Positions 43,573 through 52,553 of a stretch of DNA of 64,000 nt are shown here, in pieces. The translations under genes and the position numbers were made by a program. This DNA is from a bacterium. Lineage in GTDB: Bacteria > Bacillota_A > Clostridia > Lachnospirales > Lachnospiraceae. Location: positions 1 to 64,000 of the forward strand of contig SFQZ01000029.1 in assembly GCA_004562915.1 (NCBI GenBank). The letters run 5' to 3'. Numbering within the stretch: position 1 is the stretch's first letter; each line of letters begins with the position of its first letter. The notes under the pieces were generated by a model that was given only the letters and a program-made list of their open reading frames with translations, was not told the DNA's origin and made no database searches.

Positions 43573-44931
43573 GTGATTCACCAGTATAAAAACAATGGTT
43601 ATTCAATTGTGCTGGATGTAAACAGTGGTTCCGTCCATGTGGTAGATGATATCGTATACGACAGTATTGCTCTGCTGGATCAGGGGGCAGAGGAAGACAG
43701 CGTGGTGGAACAGTTAAAAGCTGTCTATCCGGAAAAAGATATCCGCACAGCATTGGATGAAATTCGGACTCTGAAAGAGGAAGGAATGCTGTTTACTGAA
43801 GATATTTATGAAAATGCAATCGAGCATTTCAAAGACAGACCTACGGTTGTGAAAGCTTTGTGCCTTCATATTGCCCATGACTGTAATCTTGCATGCAAAT
43901 ACTGTTTTGCAGAAGAGGGAGAGTATCATGGCAGAAGGGCTCTTATGTCCTATGAAGTAGGTAAAAAAGCACTGGATTTTCTGATAGCCAATTCAGGAAG
44001 CCGCCGAAATCTGGAAGTGGACTTTTTTGGGGGTGAACCTCTGATGAACTGGCAGGTGGTAAAAGATCTGGTGGCATATGGAAGAGAACAGGAAAAGATC
44101 CACAACAAAAATTTCCGTTTCACTCTGACAACCAATGGGGTATTGGTGAACGATGAAGTGATGGATTTTTGTAATAAAGAGATGGGAAATGTTGTCATGA
44201 GTATTGACGGCAGAAAAGAAGTACATGATCATATGCGTCCGTTCCGGAAAGGTGCCGGAAGTTACGATCTTGTGGTTCCGAAGTTCCAGAAATGGGCAGA
44301 AAGCAGAAATCAGGATAAATATTATGCCCGGGGCACTTTTACCCATTACAATCTGGATTTTTCCAGGGATGTACTGAGTCTTGCAGATATGGGATTTAAG
44401 CAGATATCTGTGGAACCGGTAGTAGCACCGGATACAGAGGACTATGCACTGAAACCGGAAGATCTTCCAAAGATATTTGAAGAATATGACAATCTTGCCA
44501 GAGAGATGATAAAAAGAAAGAAAGAAGGAAGAGGTTTTAATTTCTTCCATTTTATGATTGATCTGACCGGAGGACCTTGTGTATACAAGCGCTTGTCGGG
44601 ATGTGGTTCCGGCACAGAGTATTTGGCTGTGACCCCCTGGGGTGATTTTTATCCCTGCCACCAGTTTGTGGGAGAAGAAAAGTTCCTGTTGGGCAATGTA
44701 GAGGAAGGTATCACGAAGCCGGAGATCTGTAATGAATTTAAAAATTGCAATGTGTATGCCAAGGACAAATGTAAGAAATGTTTCGCACGTTTTTACTGCA
44801 GCGGAGGATGTGCTGCCAATGCCTATAATTTTAAAGGCAGTATCAATGATGTATATGATATTGGCTGTGAGCTTCAGAGAAAACGGGTAGAATGTGCGAT
44901 CATGATAAAAGCTGCTGAGGCAGAAGAATAA
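43573..44931 (+). CDS. scfB: Thioether-forming SCIFF peptide radical SAM maturase
   Basis: Product of 452 residues. An N-terminal ~90-residue peptide-recognition (RRE-like) region (IVLDVNSGSVHVVDDIVYDSI) is followed by the radical SAM core with C-x3-C-x2-C in HDCNLACKYCFAEEG and the SPASM domain with its auxiliary cluster cysteines (CGSGTEYLAVTPWGDFYPC; CKKCFARFYCSGGC). It forms the thioether bonds on ScfA. GTG start with AAGGAG 9 nt upstream. secDF follows after 12 nt. Confidence 0.94.
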   Translation: MIHQYKNNGYSIVLDVNSGSVHVVDDIVYDSIALLDQGAEEDSVVEQLKAVYPEKDIRTALDEIRTLKEEGMLFTEDIYENAIEHFKDRPTVVKALCLHIAHDCNLACKYCFAEEGEYHGRRALMSYEVGKKALDFLIANSGSRRNLEVDFFGGEPLMNWQVVKDLVAYGREQEKIHNKNFRFTLTTNGVLVNDEVMDFCNKEMGNVVMSIDGRKEVHDHMRPFRKGAGSYDLVVPKFQKWAESRNQDKYYARGTFTHYNLDFSRDVLSLADMGFKQISVEPVVAPDTEDYALKPEDLPKIFEEYDNLAREMIKRKKEGRGFNFFHFMIDLTGGPCVYKRLSGCGSGTEYLAVTPWGDFYPCHQFVGEEKFLLGNVEEGITKPEICNEFKNCNVYAKDKCKKCFARFYCSGGCAANAYNFKGSINDVYDIGCELQRKRVECAIMIKAAEAEE

Positions 44932-44943
44932 GAGGTAAACGAG

Positions 44944-47088
44944 ATGAAGAAAAAGCAAGGAATTCTGGTTCTTATCCTCACAGTGATCGTGGTTGGACTT
45001 CTGGCGTTCACTACGGCGGTGGGATTTGGACCAACGGGCACAGGCGCGGCAAAGAATATTAAAACCGGTCTGGATCTGTCAGGTGGTGTAAGTATCACAT
45101 ATCAGGTAAAAGGCGACAATCCGTCTCAGGCAGATATGGATGATACGATTTACAAGCTTCAGAAGCGTGTAGAAGGCTACAGTGAAGAAGCACAGGTGTA
45201 TCAGGAGGGGGATGACCGAATCAATGTGGAGATCCCCGGAGTAAGTGATGCAAACAAGATTCTGGAAGAACTGGGAAAACCGGGTTCTCTTGAATTTCAG
45301 GATGAAAATGGCAATGTTGTTCTGAATGGTTCAGATATTGCGGATGCTCAGGGAGCGGTATCTCAGGATCCTACTACAGGTGCAAAAAAATATGTGGTTT
45401 CCCTGACACTGACAAAAGAGGGGACGGATAAGTTTGCACAGGCTACAGAGGAAAATCTGAATAAGACGATTACTATTGTGTATGATGGAGATACAATCAG
45501 TGCACCTGTTGTACAGTCTGTCATTTCCGACGGAAAAGCGGAGATCAGCGGTCAGGAGAGCATTGAGGAGGCAAACGATCTTGCTGCTATTATCCGTATT
45601 GGTTCTTTGAAACTGGAATTGACAGAGCTGCGTTCTAATGTTGTAGGGGCTCAGCTTGGACAGGCAGCCATCAAAACAAGTCTGATCGCCGGTGGAATCG
45701 GTCTTGCCATAGTTGCGCTGTTTATGATTATTGTATATGCGCTGCCGGGTCTGGTTGCTGCAATATCTCTGGCAATCTACACAGGGCTCGAACTTCTGAT
45801 GCTCAATGCATTTGATCTGACATTGACGCTTCCGGGTATTGCCGGTATTATTCTGTCAATCGGAATGGCTGTAGACGCCAACGTTATTATTTATGCACGT
45901 ATCCGTGAAGAGATCGCAGCAGGAAAGAGTGTAAGAAATTCTATCAAGACCGGTTATCAGAAGGCTATGTCTGCCATCGTGGATGGAAATATTACAACTC
46001 TGATTGCAGCTGCGGTTTTGGGTGCTATGGGTACCGGAAGTGTTAAGGGATTTGCCATGACACTGGCTCTTGGTATTGTACTTTCCATGTTCACGGCACT
46101 TGTGGTATCAAGACTGTTGACAAATGCATTTTATGCGGCAGGCCTTCGTGATGAGAAGTTCTATGGAAGACAGAAAGAGAGAAAAACAATTGATTTTGTG
46201 GGAAAACGGAAACTTTTCTTTACAATTTCCATCATTCTGATTCTTCTGGCACCAATTGGAATGGGAATCTTTTCTGCGAAAGACGGAAAAGCCCTGAATT
46301 ACAGCCTTGAATTTATGGGAGGAACTTCCACAAATGTAACCTTTAATGAAGATCTTTCCATCGAGGAAATTGATGAGCAAGTGAAACCTGTAGTGCAGGA
46401 AGTAACAGGCGATGCCAATATCCAGGCGGCTAAAGTTGCAGGAAGTAATGAGATTATCATTAAAACACGTTCCCTTTCTCTGGAAGAAAGAGAGGAACTG
46501 AATCAGAAACTGGTTGATACTTTTGGTGTGGATGAGAGCACGATTTCCGCGGAGAGTATATCTTCTACAGTAAGTTCTGAAATGAGACGGGATGCAGCAA
46601 TCGCAGTTGTGATTGCGACAATCTGTATGCTTCTTTATATCTGGTTCCGATTCAAAGATGTTCGCTTTGCTTCCAGTGCGGTTCTGGCACTGGTTCACGA
46701 TGTGCTTGTGGTTCTGGCTTTCTATGCGCTGGCCAGAGTTTCAGTAGGTAATACATTTATTGCATGTATGCTTACAATCGTTGGTTATTCTATTAATGCG
46801 ACGATCGTTATCTTTGACCGTATTCGTGAGAATATGAAAACCATGGGAAAACAGCAGGATCTTGCAGAGGTTGTAAACTTAAGTATTACACAGACATTGA
46901 CAAGAAGTATTTACACTTCTTTAACCACATTTATTATGGTATTTGTTCTGTTTATCCTGGGCGTAGCATCTATTCGTGAATTTGCGTTGCCGATCATGGT
47001 TGGTATAATCTGTGGAGCTTATTCCTCCGTATGTATTACCGGCTCCCTGTGGTATGTGCTGAGAACAAAATTCAAAAAAGTAAAATAA
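44944..47088 (+). CDS. secDF: Fused protein-export membrane protein SecDF
   Basis: Product of 714 residues with SecD and SecF in one chain. The SecD half has GLDLSGGVSITYQVKG and the TM4 region LTLPGIAGIILSIGMAVDANVIIYARIREE; the SecF half has EFMGGTSTNV and ATIVIFDRIREN. About 12 membrane spans. It uses the proton gradient to aid preprotein release from SecYEG. The adjacency of secDF to the SCIFF genes is a known Clostridia synteny. Confidence 0.93.
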   Translation: MKKKQGILVLILTVIVVGLLAFTTAVGFGPTGTGAAKNIKTGLDLSGGVSITYQVKGDNPSQADMDDTIYKLQKRVEGYSEEAQVYQEGDDRINVEIPGVSDANKILEELGKPGSLEFQDENGNVVLNGSDIADAQGAVSQDPTTGAKKYVVSLTLTKEGTDKFAQATEENLNKTITIVYDGDTISAPVVQSVISDGKAEISGQESIEEANDLAAIIRIGSLKLELTELRSNVVGAQLGQAAIKTSLIAGGIGLAIVALFMIIVYALPGLVAAISLAIYTGLELLMLNAFDLTLTLPGIAGIILSIGMAVDANVIIYARIREEIAAGKSVRNSIKTGYQKAMSAIVDGNITTLIAAAVLGAMGTGSVKGFAMTLALGIVLSMFTALVVSRLLTNAFYAAGLRDEKFYGRQKERKTIDFVGKRKLFFTISIILILLAPIGMGIFSAKDGKALNYSLEFMGGTSTNVTFNEDLSIEEIDEQVKPVVQEVTGDANIQAAKVAGSNEIIIKTRSLSLEEREELNQKLVDTFGVDESTISAESISSTVSSEMRRDAAIAVVIATICMLLYIWFRFKDVRFASSAVLALVHDVLVVLAFYALARVSVGNTFIACMLTIVGYSINATIVIFDRIRENMKTMGKQQDLAEVVNLSITQTLTRSIYTSLTTFIMVFVLFILGVASIREFALPIMVGIICGAYSSVCITGSLWYVLRTKFKKVK

Positions 47089-47096
47089 AGATTTCA

Positions 47097-47122
47097 GGGG
47101 CTGCTTTCGGGCAGCCCTTTTT
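47097..47122 (+). terminator. Rho-independent terminator after secDF
   Basis: GGGCTGC (47098-47104) pairs with GCAGCCC (47111-47117), followed by TTTTT. Confidence 0.88.
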
Positions 47123-47145
47123 ATCGAACAGAGATGGAGTTATAA

Positions 47146-48858
47146 ATGGAAAAATGGGTTGTAACTGCGAAACGTGCGGATTTTCAGGCGATAGCAAATA
47201 AATTTCATATTGATCCGGTAACAGCAAGACTGATCAGAAACAGAAACGTGATAGGGGATGATAACATTCAGACCTATCTGTATGGCTCAAGAAAGGATAT
47301 GTTAGAACCATGGACGATGAAGGATATGGAAAAAATCGTTTGTATTCTTACAGAGAAAATACATCGGAAGCAGAAAATTCGTATTATTGGTGATTATGAT
47401 ATAGACGGCGTGATGTCCACGTATATTTTGTTAAAAGGGTTGATGGGTGTGGGAGCCTGTGTTGACCATGTGATACCAAACCGGATGACAGATGGCTATG
47501 GGATCAATGAAAGCCTGATCCAACAGGCATCACGGGATCAAATTGATACGATTATTACCTGCGACAATGGGATTGCTGCCTCTTCGCAGATTGAAAGAGC
47601 CCGGGAACTGGGAATCACAGTTCTCGTGACAGATCACCATGAGGTACCATTTGAAAAGACTGATGAGGGAAGGAGAGAGATTCTTCCTCCGGCGCAGGCA
47701 ATTGTCAATCCGAAGCAAAGTACCTGCGGTTATCCCTTCAAAGGACTGTGTGGTGCTGGCGTAGCCATGAAGGTCATGGAAGCATTGTATCAGAAAATAC
47801 AGCCGGAAACAGATATTGTGGATCAGATGCTGCAGTATGCGGCAATTGCCACAATTGGTGATGTCATGGATCTTGTGGAAGAAAACAGAATAATTGTGAA
47901 AGAAGGACTAAAAAGGCTGCATCATACGGAAAATATCGGGCTGCAGGAATTAATCCGTGTCAATCATCTGGAACCGGAACAGATTTCGCCTTACCATATC
48001 GGTTTTGTACTTGGCCCCTGTCTGAATGCCAGTGGACGACTGGACACAGCACTGAGAGCTTTGAAGCTTTTGTATTGTGATGACAGAGAGGACGCAGCCC
48101 GTCTGGCAGGTGATCTGAAACAGCTGAATGATAGTAGAAAAGAAATGACCGCGCGGGGTGTGGAAGAAGCTGTCAATCTGGTGGAAACGACATCTTTAAA
48201 GAATGATACTGTTCTTGTGGTCTATTTGCCGGAATGTCATGAAAGTCTTGCAGGGATTATAGCCGGAAGGATTCGTGAACGATATCATAAGCCATCCTTT
48301 GTACTGACAAAAGGTGAAGAAGGAGTGAAAGGTTCTGGGCGTTCAACAGAGTGTTATCCTATGTTTGAAAAACTTTGTGAATGTGGAGAATATCTTACAA
48401 AATTCGGTGGTCATCCTATGGCAGCAGGACTTTCTCTAAAGGAAGAAAATGTGGAACCGTTTCGGAAGAAAATCAATGAATTGTCAGGGCTTGGTCCGGA
48501 GGATCTGATAGAAAAAGTGGCAATTGACGTACCGATGCCGATTAACTATATACGAAAGGATTTGATACAGGAACTGAAAATTCTGGAACCTTTTGGAAAA
48601 GGAAATGAAAAGCCTGTATTTGCTCAGAAGGGACTGCGGGCACAAGGCGCAAGAGTGCTGGGCAAAAATAGAAATGTGGTGAAACTCAGGTTGGCAGATG
48701 AAGCAGGGTATGCTATAGATAGTGTGTACTTTGGGGATGGGGATAAATTCCTGGAAGATGTAAACCGGAAAAAAACATTGTCGGTTGTGTATTACCCGGA
48801 GATAGATACCTATATGGGACGCGAAAAAATACAGATTGTGATCAAAAACTACCAATAA
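47146..48858 (+). CDS. recJ: Single-stranded-DNA-specific exonuclease RecJ
   Basis: Product of 570 residues. DHH motifs: RIIGDYDIDGVMSTYILLKGL, ITCDNGIAA, TDHHEVP; the DHHA1 part has GHPMAAGLSLKEE (KFGGHPMAAG) and the C-terminal OB region follows. It degrades single-stranded DNA 5'-3' in recombination and repair. Slightly short of the usual ~600-800 residues because it lacks the C-terminal extension of Bacillus RecJ. A structured repeat (copy C) begins 34 nt after its stop. Confidence 0.92.
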   Translation: MEKWVVTAKRADFQAIANKFHIDPVTARLIRNRNVIGDDNIQTYLYGSRKDMLEPWTMKDMEKIVCILTEKIHRKQKIRIIGDYDIDGVMSTYILLKGLMGVGACVDHVIPNRMTDGYGINESLIQQASRDQIDTIITCDNGIAASSQIERARELGITVLVTDHHEVPFEKTDEGRREILPPAQAIVNPKQSTCGYPFKGLCGAGVAMKVMEALYQKIQPETDIVDQMLQYAAIATIGDVMDLVEENRIIVKEGLKRLHHTENIGLQELIRVNHLEPEQISPYHIGFVLGPCLNASGRLDTALRALKLLYCDDREDAARLAGDLKQLNDSRKEMTARGVEEAVNLVETTSLKNDTVLVVYLPECHESLAGIIAGRIRERYHKPSFVLTKGEEGVKGSGRSTECYPMFEKLCECGEYLTKFGGHPMAAGLSLKEENVEPFRKKINELSGLGPEDLIEKVAIDVPMPINYIRKDLIQELKILEPFGKGNEKPVFAQKGLRAQGARVLGKNRNVVKLRLADEAGYAIDSVYFGDGDKFLEDVNRKKTLSVVYYPEIDTYMGREKIQIVIKNYQ

Positions 48859-48891
48859 GTATACTTTTTGATTCGTGGGATGTGTGTAGAT

Positions 48892-49046
48892 AATCAAGCA
48901 GTCCATTTTAGAAGCAGGTCGTTCCCCCTCAGCTAATCGCTAACTTCGACATAAGACGCTCCGGAGAGCCGTCGCGCCTAAGTCTCCGTAAGCGCTGGAT
49001 CTTCAGGCTCACTTATTCCAATGCTTCTAAAATGGACTGCTTGATT
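48892..49046 (-). repeat. Structured repeat element, copy C
   Basis: 25-nt arms (48892-48916 and 49022-49046) are perfectly complementary, with further partial pairing outside. The core is in the reverse orientation, ~105 nt, and shares most of copy A. The covarying pair is AGCGC/GCGAT with one mismatch. GTATACTTTTTGATTCGTG lies just upstream (48859-48877) and recurs inverted beyond copy D. Follows recJ directly. Confidence 0.8.
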
Positions 49047-49218
49047 TTTACACGCTTCCTCACGATGCAAAATGACACCAATAGCTCAGTTTTTTTGATT
49101 CGTATAGACGATAAAGTAAATTGGCTTAACATAATATATCTGCGTATCAATAGGATTCTGTGGCAGACGCAACTGCCGTTATTGTTTTGTATCGTGGGAG
49201 ATGAATATGAACAAAAAC

Positions 49219-49359
49219 CGTAATTGGTACAGAAACATTGGGAAAAACGAGCATGAAGATCCATCGCCTACGGAGACTAGGCGCGAAGGCTTTCCTGAGC
49301 GTTATAGTCGCAGTTGGCGATTAGCTGAAGGGGAGCGGCCTGTTTCTGTACCAATTACG
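49219..49359 (+). repeat. Structured repeat element, copy D
   Basis: 19-nt arms CGTAATTGGTACAGAAACA (49219-49237) and their exact complement (49341-49359), extended further outwards with mismatches; six T follow the right arm. ATCGC (49263-49267) pairs with GCGAT (49317-49321). Core matches copy A in the same orientation. Lies between copy C and the shikimate kinase fusion gene; its right flank ends in the inverted CACGAATCAAAAAGTATAC. Confidence 0.8.
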
Positions 49360-49401
49360 TTTTTTGTTCAATCAAACCTCACGAATCAAAAAGTATACTT
49401 T

Positions 49402-50628
49402 TTAAATATCGTAAAAGTCCCCGATCATATCTTTGATTGTCTGCATGTGGTTATCGCTTTCTGTGATGACTTTTGAGCATTTCTGAAGTTCTCTGCTGAT
49501 TTCTTCGTAGCCTTCAATCTTATCCAGATCTTTTTTGTATCTCAGTTGGTGTTCCAGACTTGCCCAGAAATCCATACCTATAGTGCGAATTTGAACTTCG
49601 GCACGCATGGGAGTTTTGCCGTTAGAGAAAAATACAGGAATCTCAACGATCATGTGATAACTGCGATAACCATTTTCTTTTGGATTCTTGATATAATCTT
49701 TAATCTGTATGATGTGGATATCATCCTGATTGGACAGAAGATTGGCGATGGTATAGATATCATTGATAAATGGGCATATTACCCGGATACCGGCCACATC
49801 ATTCAGATGCTCCATAATATTTTCTTCCGTAAATTCGTAACCCATTTTCAAAAGTTTCTGATAGATGCTCATGGGTTTTTTTATTCTTGTTTTGATAGTA
49901 GAAATAGGATTCCGATTATACTTGCTGGAAAATTCATCATCCAGAACTTCCAGTTTGGTACGGATTTCCCGGATGGTACAGCGGTACATCATCATCAGAT
50001 TATCGAATTTTTTTGTGGTATTGATAAAAATTTCGGGATTGATGGTATTGAGCCAATGTGATTTTTCCATCAGACCGGAAATAATCTCGGTTGCTATCTG
50101 AGAAGGATTTTTTTTGTCTGTGCTTACTGTGATATCAGCGGCAGCTTCGTATTTGGGGCGGCGTTCTTCCATCAGTTCCCTGATACCTTCCGGACTGCGT
50201 CGGCCATTCAGTACCGGACGATTTTGATCCGTGCCTACACGCTTAAAGATTGTTTCCGGGGTGGCTGTAAGAAGAACTACGTAACCGTTTTCTTTCATAG
50301 CTTTAACATTTTCTTCCCGCAGGGCAGCACCGCCTCCACAGGATATGATCATGTTATCTTTTTCTTGCAATTCCCGGAGAAGGTCGGTCTCCAGTTTACG
50401 AAAATAAGCATCTCCTTTTGTTTCAAATATTTGAGGTATGGATATGCCTTCCCTTTCTACGATAATCTGATCCATCTCTGCGATTTCCATATGGTACATC
50501 TGATGAAGCTGGGAAGCAACAGAGGATTTTCCGGTTCCCATAAAACCGATCAAAACAATATTAGTACGGGTATGATTTTTATCATTTCTTGCACAGGGTG
50601 CAATAGTTGATTTTGTATTTTCAGACAT
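49402..50628 (-). CDS. Fusion of shikimate kinase and small alarmone (p)ppGpp synthetase
   Basis: Product of 408 residues in one open frame. Residues ~22-190 are a complete shikimate kinase: P-loop GFMGTGKSS (28-36), FRKLETDLL, CGGGAALREEN, RPVLNGR, ERRPKYEAAADI. Residues ~195-400 are a RelA/SpoT-type synthetase of the RelP/RelQ size: TRIKKPMSIYQKL, DVAGIRVICPF, NPKENGYRSYHMI, EVQIRTIGMDFWASLEHQ. No hydrolase domain is present. The ATG at 50628 has AAGGAG 6 nt upstream; an ATG seven codons earlier precedes that site. It would link aromatic amino acid synthesis to the stringent response. Confidence 0.88.
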   Translation of the reverse strand: MSENTKSTIAPCARNDKNHTRTNIVLIGFMGTGKSSVASQLHQMYHMEIAEMDQIIVEREGISIPQIFETKGDAYFRKLETDLLRELQEKDNMIISCGGGAALREENVKAMKENGYVVLLTATPETIFKRVGTDQNRPVLNGRRSPEGIRELMEERRPKYEAAADITVSTDKKNPSQIATEIISGLMEKSHWLNTINPEIFINTTKKFDNLMMMYRCTIREIRTKLEVLDDEFSSKYNRNPISTIKTRIKKPMSIYQKLLKMGYEFTEENIMEHLNDVAGIRVICPFINDIYTIANLLSNQDDIHIIQIKDYIKNPKENGYRSYHMIVEIPVFFSNGKTPMRAEVQIRTIGMDFWASLEHQLRYKKDLDKIEGYEEISRELQKCSKVITESDNHMQTIKDMIGDFYDI

Positions 50629-50871
50629 AGATGACTCCTTATCATACATTTAATGCATAAGACTGTTTGCTCAAACGGTCTTAAATAATTCTTCTGATAT
50701 TATACTAAGATTAAGATTTCTGTGCAAGTATTTGCCGGAGAGATTGTGCAAATCTGAGAATGGAAAAAATCCAGATTTTCTGATTCTATCCAAAGATTCC
50801 TGTAGTAAAACCAAGGATTGGGAAGACAATCGAAATTTGTTTGAGTAAATGAGTCGGTAAGGCAATTTCTC
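50629..50871. other. Gene-free stretch between the kinase fusion and glpK
   Basis: About 240 nt, AT-rich, no gene seen. It must hold the promoter of the minus-strand fusion gene; TTGCACAG near 50722 on the plus strand is unremarkable. Confidence 0.35.
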
Positions 50872-50900
50872 TTGTGTTTTCAAATGCTTCATGATAAAAT
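50872..50900 (+). promoter_or_regulatory. glpK promoter
   Basis: TTGTGT (50872-50877), 17 bp, TAAAAT (50895-50900). Confidence 0.5.
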
Positions 50901-50930
50901 ATTAAAAACAGCAAATGAAAGCGGAGAAAT

Positions 50931-50981
50931 GAGCAAGCTTTTCCCAACACGGAGGTGTTGTTGATGGTTTTGCTCTTTTTT
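50931..50981 (+). terminator. Terminator in the glpK leader (attenuator)
   Basis: GAGCAA (50931-50936) pairs with TTGCTC (50970-50975), followed by six T. The loop holds a nested hairpin AACAC-GGAG-GTGTT. It lies between the promoter and the glpK ATG at 51005, so glpK transcription must pass it. Glycerol genes of Bacillus use the antiterminator GlpP at a similar place; no glpP gene is in the window. Confidence 0.7.
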
Positions 50982-51004
50982 CAGTTTGGGGATGGAGGAT
51001 TTTT

Positions 51005-52501
51005 ATGGTAAAGTATGTAATGGCATTGGATGCGGGAACAACGAGCAATCGTTGTATCCTTTTTAATGAAAAAGGAGAAATGTGCAGTGTGGCACAGAAA
51101 GAATTTACACAGTATTTTCCGAAACCAGGCTGGGTGGAACATGATGCAAATGAAATATGGTCTACACAGCTGGGAGTGGCCGTTGAGGCTATGTCAAAGA
51201 TCGGGGCGGAAGCAGATGACATTGCCGCAATCGGTATCACAAATCAGCGGGAGACGGCGATCGTATGGGATAAGAATACAGGAGAACCGGTGTATCATGC
51301 GATTGTGTGGCAGTGCAGAAGAACTTCTGAGTACTGTGATACATTGAAAGGAAAAGGTCTCACGGAGACGTTCCGGAGGAAAACCGGGCTGATTATTGAT
51401 GCATATTTTGCAGGAACGAAAGTAAAATGGATTCTGGATAATGTAAAAGGTGCCAGAGAGCGTGCGGAAAAAGGTGAGCTTTTGTTTGGTACGGTAGAGA
51501 CATGGCTGATCTGGAAGCTTACGAAAGGAGCAGTTCATGTAACAGATTATTCCAATGCATCCCGAACGATGTTGTTTAATATTAATACACTGGATTGGGA
51601 TGATGAGATTCTGGAAGAACTGCAGATTCCAAGATGTATGCTTCCGAAACCGATGCCTTCCAGCTGTGTATATGGGAAAGCAGATCCATCTTTCCTGGGA
51701 GGACCGATCCCTATCGGCGGAGCGGCAGGTGACCAGCAGTCGGCACTTTTCGGTCAGACTTGTTTCAATCCTGGAGAAGCGAAAAATACATACGGAACAG
51801 GCTGTTTTCTTTTGATGAATACGGGAGAAACTCCGGTATTTTCAAAAAATGGCCTGGTGACAACGATTGCGTGGGGAATTGATGGAAAGGTAAATTATGC
51901 TCTTGAAGGTTCCATCTTTATGGCAGGCGCTGCAATTCAGTGGCTGAGAGATGAAATGCGTTTGATCGACTCGGCAGCAGATTCGGAATACATGGCGAAT
52001 AAAGTAAAAGATACCAATGGCTGTTATGTGGTACCGGCTTTTACGGGACTGGGCGCACCTTATTGGGATCAATATGCCCGGGGAACGATTGTCGGGCTTA
52101 CCAGAGGCGTAAATAAATATCATATTATCCGTGCGACACTGGAATCTATTGCTTATCAGGCATTTGATGTAATTAAAGCAATGGAAGCGGATTCTGGAAT
52201 TAAGCTTACTTCATTGAAAGTAGATGGCGGAGCCAGTGCAAATGATTTTCTGATGCAGACTCAGGCAAACTTCATTCAGGAACCTGTAAAAAGACCTTTC
52301 TGTATCGAGACGACTGCTATGGGTGCTGCTTATCTGGCCGGGCTGGCAGTGGGATACTGGTCAAATAAAGAAGATGTTAAAGCAAACTGGGCAATTGACA
52401 AGGTATTTGAGCCTGCAATTTCAGAAAAAGTCCAGGAGAAAAAAATTGCCGGATGGCATAAAGCCGTGAGATATGCCTTTGACTGGGCAAAAGAAGAATA
52501 A
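51005..52501 (+). CDS. glpK: Glycerol kinase
   Basis: Product of 498 residues, the standard GlpK length. FGGY-kinase motifs are ALDAGTTSNRCILF, GGAAGDQQSALFGQ, TYGTGCFLLMNTG and VDGGASANDFLMQ. It phosphorylates glycerol to glycerol 3-phosphate. GGAGG precedes the ATG. Expression is likely controlled by the leader terminator. No glpF or glpD nearby. Confidence 0.94.
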   Translation: MVKYVMALDAGTTSNRCILFNEKGEMCSVAQKEFTQYFPKPGWVEHDANEIWSTQLGVAVEAMSKIGAEADDIAAIGITNQRETAIVWDKNTGEPVYHAIVWQCRRTSEYCDTLKGKGLTETFRRKTGLIIDAYFAGTKVKWILDNVKGARERAEKGELLFGTVETWLIWKLTKGAVHVTDYSNASRTMLFNINTLDWDDEILEELQIPRCMLPKPMPSSCVYGKADPSFLGGPIPIGGAAGDQQSALFGQTCFNPGEAKNTYGTGCFLLMNTGETPVFSKNGLVTTIAWGIDGKVNYALEGSIFMAGAAIQWLRDEMRLIDSAADSEYMANKVKDTNGCYVVPAFTGLGAPYWDQYARGTIVGLTRGVNKYHIIRATLESIAYQAFDVIKAMEADSGIKLTSLKVDGGASANDFLMQTQANFIQEPVKRPFCIETTAMGAAYLAGLAVGYWSNKEDVKANWAIDKVFEPAISEKVQEKKIAGWHKAVRYAFDWAKEE

Positions 52502-52553
52502 AAATAAAGTATGCCGCAGTGTACTCGAAAAAAAGAAAGGACAGACATAAGTT

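Noticed and set aside
49032..49223. Open frame between structured repeats C and D
   Set aside because: Crosses repeat arms, has no ribosome site or recognisable family, and part of it is the palindromic flank.
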